From Adineta steineri (lineage: Eukaryota; Rotifera; Eurotatoria; Adinetida; Adinetidae), in assembly GCA_905250115.1 (NCBI GenBank), contig CAJNOI010000124.1, positions 158,833 through 222,832 of the forward strand: a DNA stretch of 64,000 nucleotides, read 5' to 3'. The position numbers and the translations under genes were made by a program. Shown here piece after piece: positions 10,889-21,265 of this stretch. A model generated the notes under the pieces. That model saw only the letters and a program-made list of their open reading frames with translations, was not told the origin of the DNA and ran no database searches. How positions within the stretch are numbered: the stretch's first letter is position 1; each line of letters starts with the position of its first letter.

Positions 10889-11670
10889 TAATAAATGACT
10901 ACATTTAATAAAAAAAAAACAATTCTATCTACATACATCAGAAATTAGGAAAATAATATACTTGGTTGAATGTTGCAAAAAGATAAATGTTAGCTTTCAT
11001 AGGTATAGAGCCATTGACTAGGAGTTGTCATTGATTGAATATGATCGAATGAAAGAAAAGGACTTCCCTAGTATAACTAAGATCACATGCCTTCTGCTAT
11101 TCGAACAGATATCCTAAACCAGTTAGACTAAAACGGATATCTTAGTCGTTATTTTCCGTTCAAATGAATCAAAACTAATGCTAATAATAAAAAAATTAGC
11201 TGTATTACGTGTAAAAGAAAAGAAATATTCTACTCGACTGGAACTAAAGCAAAAAAATTATTAAAAAATGTTTTACCACATTAAGTGAACACAAAAATGG
11301 CTGCGATTGATCTTTCTCAGTCTTTTCTAATATGTCGTGACTTTTTTTACATAATGAAATAATGGAAAGAAAAACGTCGCGTGTTTCTACGCCGATAGAA
11401 AACAGAAAGAAGTATTTTTTATTACCTTGTATCTTTAGCCTATACCGCTCTTAATAAATCTCTATAGAAACGATGAGAATCATAGACTTTTTCTGTTCTT
11501 TTCCTGTTATTCTCTGTCAGTTTGCGGTCTGGCTTGTCACTTTCTCTTTTTTTATTGAATTATTTACCTAAAAAATTTGTAGTGAGCTGCTTCTTGTTGA
11601 GTGTTAATCAAGATTGGGTGTGGATAAAAAAGAGACACCCACACTATTACACTTTGCAGGCAGGGTGGAT
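10889..11670. other. Non-coding stretch with a short G/T-rich hairpin
   Basis: Mostly AT-rich sequence without a supported gene. At 11615-11645 GGGTGTGG and CACCCACAC face each other across about 12 bases (AATAAAAAAGAG-like loop), a small member of the telomere-like hairpin family. Confidence 0.5.
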
Positions 11671-12928
11671 GTGCGTGAGGAAGAGACTCACAATCACCTA
11701 CCATCATACAAATACGATCATCGTTCACAAAACATATCTTCTGTTAAACTCACTGTCAACGTTCTCATCACATCAACACTTTTATGATTCTCTATTATAT
11801 TCAAACGTCTCTCAATAAAAGTAAGAATAAAATTTATACTTACAGAAATCTACATATTTAACAGAGATTGATGAAAAAGAAAGAATGAAGAAAAACGACA
11901 TGATAATTACTACATACGATCATATCGAATGACATTATTTAGTGATAAACTGTTGCTCGAGTGTGAAAGCAACTAGGCTGACATGAAAACATAAAAAGAA
12001 TGCGTACGACTGCACAACCTTGTGCTTGTAACTTTCAATACATAGTCATTTACATATAGCAGAGAAGTTGTCACCATCTTATTTCTTTTGAAAAAGTCTT
12101 TCTCTCGAAAAGAAACTATTAGAGAAAGGTGAAAGTATGTGTCATATAGTCATATAATAGAGGACCTAACATTTATTCTATTTATTTCTTTGATATTTTG
12201 AATTACATTTCAAATTTCGAATGGTAGTTACTTACTTCTTAGACATAATTCTTCTGACAGATAAGTCGATAAGTCACTCGTACGAAAATAAATAATAGAA
12301 AAAAGATAGGTGTATCATTTGTTTGGAACAGAACGACATCCCAAACAAAAAATATTTATTTACTTGTTAGATGACTTTGGTAGCCATTCTTATGCAAATT
12401 TTGTTGTTGTATTTATTAAAAAAGGAACCAACCGTCTTGTTAATGTTTCAACTTGTAGTAAAGATTTTTCGCAGGTTTCTACACTTACACATATAATTTC
12501 TTTTCGACCGAAAGAGTTTCTCAAAAGAAATAAAATGATGACAACTTATTTGCTATATGTAAATGAGTGTGTATTGGAAGTTACACGCGTTCTTTTTACG
12601 TTATTATGTCAGTTCAGTTACACCCACACAGAATCAAGTTTATCGGTGAAAAATGTCATCCGATACGATCGCGTGTATTAATTCTCATGTCGTTTTTCTT
12701 CTTTCTTTCTTTTTCATCAATCTCTGTTAAATATGTAGATTCCTGCGTGTATAAATTTTGTTCTTACTTTCATTGAGAGATGTTTGACCTTAATACAAAA
12801 CTATAAAAGTGTTGATGTGACGATAACGAGAGAACGTTGACAGTGAGTCTGACAGAAGATATCCTTTGTGAACGGTGATCACATTTGTGGGTGGGTAGGT
12901 GAGTGTAAGTCGTTTTCTCACCCACACT
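11671..12928. repeat. Large inverted repeat, two arms of about 430-450 bp
   Basis: The left arm (about 11671-12120) and right arm (about 12505-12928) are reverse complements over most of their length. Examples are CATCAACACTTTTAT with ATAAAAGTGTTGATG, and CATATTTAACAGAGATTGATG with CATCAATCTCTGTTAAATATG. A spacer of about 380 bp separates them. The outer ends contain telomere-like G/T-rich arms, including a hairpin at 12896-12930. Open frames inside (12310-12681 and others) follow the repeat and look incidental. Confidence 0.85.
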
Positions 12929-12954
12929 CAGGTAAATGAGATGATAATGCTGAA

Positions 12955-13029
12955 GTCGAGGATGGCATAGTGGTCTATGCGTCTGACTGTTAAGTCAGAT
13001 ATCAGAAGGTTCGATACCTTCCCTTGGCT
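12955..13029 (+). tRNA. tRNA-like gene, apparent anticodon GTT (Asn), enlarged anticodon loop
   Basis: A cloverleaf can be drawn. The acceptor stem GTCGAGG pairs with CCTTGGC (two G-U pairs). A D arm is closed by GCAT/ATGC, the anticodon stem is TCTGA/TCAGA, and the T arm is GAAGG-TTCGATA-CCTTC. The internal Pol III boxes are excellent (A box TGGCATAGTGG, B box GGTTCGATACC). The loop between the anticodon stem halves is CTGTTAAG, eight bases instead of seven, with GTT in the usual place. It could be a tRNA-Asn gene, a tRNA pseudogene or the head of a tRNA-derived SINE. No CCA is encoded. Confidence 0.6.
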
Positions 13030-13600
13030 CGTCGGGTGATCGTCGGGTGATGGTGATGATGGAAGAATGGAAGGAAGAAGAAATATACAGTTCGTACGAA
13101 GAATAAGCAAAGAATCACGTGGACATGGTTATACGACCTCGCCAGTTTGTTTGTTTTCTCCTCTTTGTAACTCCTTTCTTCACTATGTTATCATCATTGT
13201 CTTTTCGTAAGCGTCCTCTAAAATTGTACTTGTACTAACAAAAATGACAAAAATATCTTGGACGGAACGAAATAAATACCGCATAATCAAAAAAAAAAAA
13301 AATGCTGATGAATTGTCATTATTGCATATTTTATTAGTTTTGAGCACATTACTATACACATGAAAGTAAATAAGTTTTTTTATGTGAATGATGGCATATT
13401 TAACAAAAAAATAATTACGTGCCTTTTAGATGATTATATATTGGAAAAGAATACTTTGAATTATGTATTCAAGATAAGTCTCATCCACATCCGCAACCCA
13501 TACCCAAAAACTAAACAAAATGGTCTGAACGTTTACCCTTTGTCCAGTTTCAAAAAAACTCATGTTACCATCAAGTATTGAAACATAGATTTTGCATAGG
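13030..13600. other. Non-coding stretch, nothing firm
   Basis: Contains short TGATGG/GTCGGGTGAT direct repeats (about 13029-13060) immediately after the tRNA-like gene, then AT-rich sequence. Open frames at 13360-13581 show no family resemblance. Confidence 0.45.
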
Positions 13601-13855
13601 TCCACGAAAAATAAAAATTATCATGATTTACTTTTATACTAATAAACTAGAGAAACCACTACTTCATTTTAGTTCCTCCATCCCTTTACTCCTTTTAGTC
13701 CCTTTAGTCTTGAGGGTGTGGGTGAAGGTGTGGGTGTGGCTGTTTACATTGTTTCACACCCACATCCTAAAGGGACTAAAAGGATTAAAGGGAGTAGAGC
13801 ATTCTTTAGTTGCATAGTATAAAAGTAAACCATGATAACTTTGATTTTTCGTGGA
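13601..13855. repeat. Nested fold-back element, 255 bp, with a telomere-like hairpin as its core
   Basis: The outer ends TCCACGAAAA and TTTTCGTGGA are perfect inverted repeats. Pairing continues inward (TTACTTTTATACTA with TAGTATAAAAGTAA, CTTTTAGTCCCTTTAG with CTAAAGGGACTAAAAG). The centre carries GAGGGTGTGGGTGAAGG and GTGTGGGTGTGG facing CACACCCACATCC. So a G/T-rich hairpin sits exactly in the middle of a longer palindrome. No coding role. Confidence 0.85.
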
Positions 13856-13897
13856 GCCCTCAGTTTGTAAGATAATTAATAGTTATTTATTGAACAT

Positions 13898-14446
13898 TTA
13901 TTTATCTTGTTTCTCTTTGTTTCTCTTAATTTTTACAATTCTAAAAGTTGTATCTCCATTTCTGATACTTTCATTAAAAATAGGAAGACCTTTTCCAGCT
14001 TTATCTCCAAGTCCCATTGATAAAGCTCCATCTTCAACTTTCATTTGTTTTTGTTTTAATGTTTCAATTAATTCAATTGGTGCACAAAATTCTACAATTG
14101 TTGTTGGACTAGTACTTGTCCATTTTGCTCCAGTTAAATATTTATTAGCATATAATCTACCATTTTCACCTTCAATAATTGCTTGATATGGTTGAGTATC
14201 AGGTAGTTGTCTATGTTCTACTAAATATAAAATTTCAATATCTCCCATTGGTCGATAGACATTTGTTCGTCCGGGAGGTGGAGAAGAAGAAGGAGTTTCT
14301 AACCACATTGAAGATGAACCATGATGTGTAATATTTTGTAATTCGCCTGAATTATATAAAGCTAGTTCATGTGGAAGTAATCGTTTTAACCAACCATTAA
14401 TTGGTACAGCTTTGCTAAGAGCATTTTGAAATTTTATATCTTCCAT
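13898..14446 (-). CDS. Hypothetical protein, 182 aa, single exon
   Basis: The frame is a clean ATG-to-stop with codon use like its neighbours. The product has no signal peptide or membrane segment. It has a Pro-rich linker (SSSPPPGRTNVYRPMG) at about 60-75 and a compact C-terminal half with the phrases EILYLVEHRQLP, YANKYLTGAKW and DGALSMGLGDKAGKGLP. The layout (short loop, then a long beta-rich domain ending in a basic KIKRNKEKQDK tail) faintly recalls small ADP-ribosyltransferase-like folds. I do not recognise a family and assign no function. The plus-strand frame overlapping it (13851-14186) is a shadow. Confidence 0.6.
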   Translation of the reverse strand: MEDIKFQNALSKAVPINGWLKRLLPHELALYNSGELQNITHHGSSSMWLETPSSSPPPGRTNVYRPMGDIEILYLVEHRQLPDTQPYQAIIEGENGRLYANKYLTGAKWTSTSPTTIVEFCAPIELIETLKQKQMKVEDGALSMGLGDKAGKGLPIFNESIRNGDTTFRIVKIKRNKEKQDK

Positions 14447-15639
14447 CTAATACACAACATCTATAAGATATAACCTTCTAAATTTGTAAAATAATGTATT
14501 ACCTTATTATAAGACACAAACATATATGAAATAACTCATTTTTATTTCTGTTCTATAACACGTTACCAGGCGAAAATTTTTCTTTTCATGTAATTACACA
14601 ATTTTTATATGTTCTTTCGTAATCGATGAGTAATGATATTTTTTTTCCTTTAGAAACATGCGTAAATGTTTTAACATAAGAATAAAGAGAAAACTTACGA
14701 AATTATTCAAATTTTATCAATCAAATTTCTACTATTTATAATCTGGAGAAACAGATTTCTTAAAGAAAGAAATTCTTTGAAATGCTTCAGAAATAATATT
14801 CAATGTACAGTTAAAAATTGATTTATTGAAATTTTATTATATTACGATATCTTCAATAAGAAAAACTAATATCATTATAATTTCTAATTATCTTTTTTTA
14901 ATGTTTTACTAATATAAAATTTATTTCAAATAGTTCTTATATAAATTTTACTACTAAAAAGTAAGATAAAACATTATGTAATTTTCGTATGAGACTACTT
15001 AAATGATATCATTATAATAAGTCTCTCATTATTTGAACGATGATATCTTTGTCAATATTTGACTTAAGGTGCTTCACAAAATAGTGTAATTTTCATTCAT
15101 GCGAATAATATCTATCACTTTTCAAGGCATACTCTAAGCGAACAGGCAAAAGTGAATAATTTTTATAAAACAACATTTTGACCGACACATGTCGTTGAAA
15201 ATAACGGATGTTTCTTGAACAAATCAAAATACATCATTTTAGAGAGAAAAAGACGCAAAAATTTGGAAGAATTATTGAATACATAAGGTAAAGCTAACAT
15301 ATCGTAATCATATGTTGTCTATTTTTCTGTTGATGATATTTGTTATTGATCTTATTCCATTGACTTCATTTAGTAAATCATGTGCTTTTAAACAAATAAG
15401 ACACTTAATCATGTTCCACCTATTATTTCTCACGAAAGCATTGGCTACTGATCGATTCTATCATTCAACTAACAGCAGTGATGATAGTATTTTGAAACTA
15501 TTGACATTTGCTAGCGAATAGACCATGATTGATCCTTTTCATTTTACAGCAAATTTGAGATCAATAATAATTTTTCTTTATTAATATTTCATCTCTATTT
15601 TATTTTGTTTTTCTAATAAATCTATTTAAAATGTAATTT
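14447..15639. other. Non-coding stretch, one doubtful small frame
   Basis: AT-rich. A 69-codon plus-strand frame at 15312-15521 begins with a hydrophobic, signal-like stretch (MLSIFLLMIFVIDLIPL). It shows no other support such as splice continuity or a family motif, so I do not call it a gene. Confidence 0.4.
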
Positions 15640-17536
15640 CTATGAGTGTTTATAAAGAATATTTTTATTGATTTCATCGATTGAACTTAATCCACAACAT
15701 GCCATATCATAGATTAATTCACGTTTTAATATATCTAATACTTGTTTTACACCATTGTGTCCACCACAAGCTAATCCATATAAAATTGGTCGACCAATAA
15801 GAATAGCTCGTGCACCTAATGCCAATGCTTTTAATATATCCGTTCCACTTCGAATACCAGTATCAATAAATACTAAACAAAAAGTTAAAAGTATAATTCC
15901 ACCAAATAATTCAAAACTTCTGGTCACGACATTGTAGTTTTATTACACGAACACTTGAGCAGTCATCCTATTTCGCAATGTTGAACATATTAGGAACCAG
16001 TTCCGCACCGGAATCGATTCCGTTCAATTCCAGGAACTCGATCGATACATAACATCCGACACCACCAGAAGATTGATCGAGTTCTGTCAACTTTCGGAAT
16101 CGGTGGAACTCGATCAATCTCGGCTAGCTCTCTTATGTTGCGTGTCGATCAAGTTCCCGGAATTGGACGGAATCGATTCCGGTGCGGAACTGATTCCTCT
16201 AATGTTCAACGTTGCGGAATAGGATGCATTCTCTTTTGATCAAAATCGTACCTTTCCATCTCCATCAAAAAATCCTAGATCCGTCACTGATCCTTAGTAA
16301 AATGTTACCTTCTACACGTCCATCAACAACATTAACAATATCTTCTAAACATTCAATAGCAGGTGGTGCCGTATCAACCTGTCTACCACCATGATTACTA
16401 AAAATGAAGCTTCAAGGTCATATACAATAAATGGATTCTATAAAAAAAAGTTAAACCTAACAATAATTCCATTTGCTCCATGTTGAATTGCTAAATTAGC
16501 ATCAATAGGTGATAAAATTCCTTTACAAATTAATGGTAATTTTGTTAATTTTCTTAACCATTCAATATTTGCCCATGTTATTGAACCCGTACTTAAATTT
16601 TGTTTAACAATTATATCAGGTAAATTCATATTTGGCATTGGCATACTTTGATTTAATTCTTTATCAATAGTTTTTGATGCCTCTTCAAATAATGGTAATA
16701 CATTATCACGAACTCGATCAGTTGGATGATCACATGTTATAACAATTGCTCGATATCCTTTTATTTCAGCTTCTTGAACTATTTTTTCTAAAATTTCTTT
16801 CGGTGTTGTTAAATAAATATGTAAAAATTTTGGACCTATAATTAAAATTTAACAAAAATCAAATCAATCAAATAAATAGTTAATACCATCTGTTTTTAAA
16901 ACTTCATCTTCTGGTTTTGTAGAATACATCCAATTATAAGTATAAATACATTGAGCTTCTGTTGCACCACGAGCTGTACCAATTTCACCATCAATATTTG
17001 CAAGACAATGAAATGTTGTTGGAGCTATTATTATAGGTGATTCATATAAACATCTAGAAAGAAGAAATTTATTTATCTCATATATTTCTATTCATTATTA
17101 CCCGAAAATATTTGTTTTTAATGATATTTCATTAACATCAATTAATACTCTTGGTAAAATTCTTAATTTTTTATCAAAATAATCTCGACATGCTTTATAT
17201 GTATGTCCTTCGCCAGCTTTATAATCATAATAATAAAAACGATGAGATTTCATTAATTTTTTAGCTAATTCTTCAAATTCATTTAATGATTTACATTTTA
17301 AATATTCATTTTTCTATATAAAATAATTAATTAATAATAATATTATTTTCAAAATAAAAATCTACTTGTTCTTCATCTTGTTTTCGTTTCTTTTTTTGTC
17401 TAATAGAATTTAAAATAAATAAAATACTTGCTGTTAATGTTGTACCAAATAATAATATATAGAGCTGATTATCTGAATTATTTTATAAAATAAAATTTCG
17501 AATTTTATTAATAAAAAAAAAATATTTACTTTTCAT
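15640..17536 (-). CDS. FMN-dependent 2-hydroxyacid oxidase (glycolate/lactate oxidase family), 7 exons, membrane-anchored
   Basis: Exons on the minus strand: 17536-17530, 17472-17366, 17313-17102, 17053-16887, 16835-16457, 16397-16309 and 15872-15640. All have GT-AG introns, and the total is 1194 nt, exactly 397 codons plus stop. The enzyme oxidises 2-hydroxyacids to 2-oxoacids with FMN, making H2O2. Visible marks are KAGEGHTYKACRDYFD near the N-terminus, PTTFHCLANIDGE, the catalytic block SNHGGRQVD (His and Arg), then FIDTGIRSGTDILKALALGA and IGRP for the FMN phosphate. Family members usually have FLDGG(V/I)R; here Thr replaces one Gly. It begins with a hydrophobic helix (about residues 5-24) followed by KKKRK and ends YKHS, with no peroxisomal SKL. 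That suggests membrane anchoring rather than a peroxisomal matrix enzyme. Intron 6 (436 bp) carries a palindromic element. Confidence 0.87.
15963..16228. repeat. Palindromic element inside an intron of the hydroxyacid oxidase gene
   Basis: Arms of about 95 bp pair across the intron. CATCCTATTTCGCAA at the left mirrors TTGCGGAATAGGATG at the right, and TTCCGCACCGGAATCGATTC mirrors GAATCGATTCCGGTGCGGAA perfectly. It is GC-richer than its surroundings. It lies wholly between the donor at 16308 and the acceptor at 15873, so it should be removed by splicing. Confidence 0.88.
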
Positions 17537-19107
17537 TAACGAAATAATTTTATTTATACTGGATGAAATATAGAAATTCTACAATAATAAATATATATTA
17601 ATGAAATGTGGTCATATTCTGAAATATAAAATGAATAGTATTGTTAGAAGTATCTCGATCATAACTACTATCCATTTCAAAATAAAAATTCGATCGGTAT
17701 TTTTTTTAAATAACTTCCGATAGTAACAAGATAAAGAGATGATATGATTTCTCTAACTCCTTTCTATGAATTCTTTGATTCTAAAATGCTCCCGATAATC
17801 AATAAATTGATGTACTGTCAATTAGAAACATACTGTTTTTCTAAAAGCTTTGTATAATAGTCTTAGATTTCAGTATAAGTTTCAACCTGTCTCTATCTTG
17901 TTCCTATCGAAAATTATTTAAAAATACGCACCCGTCTTTTATTTTGAAATAATATGATTAAAACCGAATACGATTTAAATAAAGAATGTAAAAATGTGAC
18001 ATTAGATAAAAATAATAGTATTACAAGGCATTTTCTTAACATGATAATAAAAAAACAAGAGAAATACTCGTCATAGTAACTATTACAAAACGATAATACA
18101 ATGACTCATGATAAATATTCTATGTTCCCTTATTTAAAATGAATCTACGAAAAATAAAATAAATATTGTAGAAATACCAGGTGTCACGAAATTTTTCATT
18201 TTGAGTATGGAAACGATTATCATCACAAGTCAATAAAGATTGATTATTACTATTTTTGTAGAGCATTTCATGGTGTATTTTTTTTATATATTCAAAATTT
18301 TGTCGTTCACTTACGCCGAGATATATGCAAAATAAGAAATATCACAAAAATTTTGTGACATCTGATAATTGAGATTATTTATATTACATTTCATAGATTA
18401 ATGTTTATTGATTGTTTAGATTCTTTTAATAAAATATTACTTTCGTTTTCATTGTCTCATTTATCTTTTTATATTTTATGAAAAAATTAAAACTCAACTT
18501 TTTTTAAAATTCAGTTCATAATGGTATATATATAATTACAATAACTCATATAAGAAAAATATTTTTCATAAAACATCGACATGCGTTTATCAATCAAAAA
18601 AAAATCGAAAATACGTATTGATGGTTGTTTGTAGTCAGGAGAAAATAAAGATCATTTTTGTAATACCATTAGTAACTACTGGTAAGGTCTTTTTGTATAG
18701 TTTAGATAAAAAATGTTCTTATAAAGGTAAATCATGCATTCTAAAAAAAAACAGCAAAACTTTTAAAATCAGGAATTCCCTGATAAAATTAGAAGAGATG
18801 ACAGTTTTGAGCTCAAAAGAGTATCTCATCTGTTATAATTTTACATATTCATTATTTCATTTTTTCTAACAGTTTGTCTATGTGAAGACAAGCGATACAT
18901 CTCTCTATCTTCTCATGTGAATTAAACTCAGAATCATATAGCACAGAATATGAGCTGCATCTTCATCGAAAGAGAAAAAAACAATTCATTCTTAAACAGA
19001 ACTCCGTTTGGTACACACGTCTCTGGTTTTATTATTTTTATCAAATCATCAGAAGTAAAGTTATCGTTACTAATACCATTATTCCTTTCTGATTATACTC
19101 GATCAAC
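17537..19107. other. Non-coding stretch, nothing recognised
   Basis: AT-rich intergenic DNA between divergently transcribed neighbours (oxidase on minus, GPCR on plus). It presumably holds both promoters, but no specific element can be supported. Confidence 0.5.
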
Positions 19108-20064
19108 ATGGTATCATTAACAACAATAACATCTGATTTCACTATCTATAGTTTCTTCATCATATTAATTATTGGAACAATTGGAAATATATGTAATCTT
19201 ATTGCATTTTTATCGAAAGATCTTCGAACAAAAGCTTGTATATTTTACATGGTTTGTTCTTCTTTACTGGATTTGTTCTTCAGCAATTTTGGTATTATAA
19301 TTCGTTTTGCAACAGAATATTTTGGAAACAATCTGACTAATACTAATCGTGGTATTTGTAAAGTACGTGGTTACTTTCTTGTATGTTTACCAGCTATGGC
19401 TTCAACAGGTGTTTTATTAGCAACATTCGACCGATGTGTATCAACATCATCAAATGCTCGTTGGCGACGATTGAGTTCTATCTGGTTTGCTCAACGTCTT
19501 TTCATCATATTCATGCTCTTTATTTTAATTTCAAGCAGTTTTCATCTGATCGTATATGATATTCGCAATGGTACATGTGCACCATCACCTGGCCTTGCAG
19601 CGATTATAGTCGCTCTTTATATCATTCTCAGTTTTCTGATTCCTAATACAGGCATGATAGTTTTTGGCATCATGACACGGAGGCACTTGCAACAATCGAA
19701 AAATCGCATCGTTCCGATTTCTCTCGCCAATAATAATCAACAGCTTGGTGTTGAGCGAACGAATCGACAACTACTCATTCTAATATTTACACAAGCTTCT
19801 GTGTCTACTGTATTGTTATCTCAACGTTGTCTCACGTATTCATACCTTGTGATTACAAGTTCTGTACAAAAGAGTGTCGAGCAACAGCAAATCGAATATT
19901 TTATTCAACAAGTAAGCCTTATACTTATGTACGTAAACTATGGTATGACTTTCTTTATTAATTATTGTTCGAGTAGTATGTTTCGAAAAACATTTCGAGC
20001 ATCTATACAATCACTAATGAATAGATGCTTTCGTTTTTGTAAATGTGGTCAAATGCAAAATTAG
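19108..20064 (+). CDS. Rhodopsin-type G-protein-coupled receptor, 318 aa, intronless
   Basis: Seven hydrophobic segments spread over about residues 14-300. TM1 carries GTIGNICNLIAF (the GN of class A receptors). Cys in GICKVRG before TM3 and Cys in RNGTCAPSP of the second extracellular loop form the usual disulphide pair. TM3 ends DRCVSTSSNARWRRLSS, a DRY variant. TM7 has NYGMTFFINY followed by SSSMFRKTFR (NPxxY/helix 8 region, degenerate). A short N-terminus with no signal peptide is normal. This matches the FMRFamide/neuropeptide-like receptors that are numerous in bdelloids. The ligand is unknown. The ATG at 19108 is preceded by in-frame non-coding sequence. Confidence 0.83.
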   Translation: MVSLTTITSDFTIYSFFIILIIGTIGNICNLIAFLSKDLRTKACIFYMVCSSLLDLFFSNFGIIIRFATEYFGNNLTNTNRGICKVRGYFLVCLPAMASTGVLLATFDRCVSTSSNARWRRLSSIWFAQRLFIIFMLFILISSSFHLIVYDIRNGTCAPSPGLAAIIVALYIILSFLIPNTGMIVFGIMTRRHLQQSKNRIVPISLANNNQQLGVERTNRQLLILIFTQASVSTVLLSQRCLTYSYLVITSSVQKSVEQQQIEYFIQQVSLILMYVNYGMTFFINYCSSSMFRKTFRASIQSLMNRCFRFCKCGQMQN

Positions 20065-21265
20065 ATGTTCATGTAAAACACCAAACACAAATAAAATATA
20101 TGTGAATATATTTTTTGTTTGATCAAAGTGTATTTAGATGTTGTTACAGATATCCGTACTCGCTTTCGTTGTCTTATTATGTATCATTTTCTCGATGTAG
20201 TATCTTTTTTTTTGTTTTTGAAACAATAAATTATTCAATCGACAGTTTCTTTCTATATCACTAATGTATTTGATCATCCTACTTGAAATCCTAAATACAT
20301 CTGCATCTATAATATGCACACAATGCTCTGAATTTTGGCCAATAGTAGAACCCATCTTGAGGATGTGCGTATGAGCTAAACAAGGAAACGCCCACATTTT
20401 TTATGAGATATAAAATATTGCAAAAATAGATGAAGAGATGTTTTAGACATACATATAGGAAACAATATAGAATCATAATTTATTTTATCTAATAGATCCT
20501 GTTGACATTGTATAATATCAATTGAATCGTTCAGTATTTTCTTCAACTATAATCTATAAATTTTTTATGAAAATGATATTTTATCAATAAAATAAATAAT
20601 CTAAATTTTTTTTTCTGATTGTAGACTTGAAATTGATTTTCATAAAAGAGATCTATTAATAATTACTTCTTTCTGACGAATGTAGATTCAGAATAAGTTG
20701 TTCTTATCGTAAGCATTTTTTATCTTCTTTTCGATAATTTCAGTTGGAAATATATAATAAATGGCACCTGTAACTAGAAGAAACAGAAAACACAATGATT
20801 CTCTCTGTTGAAAAAAAAGACAAATTCACTATATTAATCTTCCCTTTTTTCTTTGTTTTTTAGAAATTTGTATAATAAAAGTTATTTGAAGTATTGATTA
20901 AGTGCTTGATATAATCAGTGATATTTGGGTGTGAGTATGTTTTATTTAGTCATGTTCGTATCCTCACATACTAAAAATTAAATTTTCTATAAATTAAGAA
21001 ATAGTATTTTAAAAGAAATCTTTTCTATTTATCTAGAACACTAATGATGTCGTTTTCAAAGTTGAAATACTATCTTTAGTTCTTTTGTATTTTCGTTACC
21101 TTCATATATATGTTATCAAAATATCAGTCAATGTTAATATTTAAAGAAGGATTTGTTTCAATTACTCATCGTTAACAACACATAACAACTTTGACAAACA
21201 TAAGATTTTCTTTTTATATTTATTCGAACGCAATTTCAAAACAAAAATATTATCGTTCGATAATA
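20065..21265. other. Non-coding stretch with one imperfect telomere-like hairpin
   Basis: At 20926-20972 TGGGTGTGAGTATG faces CGTATCCTCACATA across a short AT loop. Otherwise AT-rich with no supported gene; open frames on the minus strand (20134-20476) overlap each other and show no family signal. Confidence 0.5.

Noticed and set aside
12310-12681. 123-codon plus-strand frame
   Set aside because: It lies across the spacer and right arm of a large inverted repeat; its C-terminal part is simply the complement of the left arm, and no family resemblance is visible.
13851-14186. Plus-strand frame of 111 codons
   Set aside because: Complete overlap with the better supported minus-strand gene at 13898-14446; a shadow.
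15312-15521. 69-codon frame with a signal-like start
   Set aside because: Only the hydrophobic start supports it; AT-rich DNA often gives hydrophobic frames, and no second exon could be joined.
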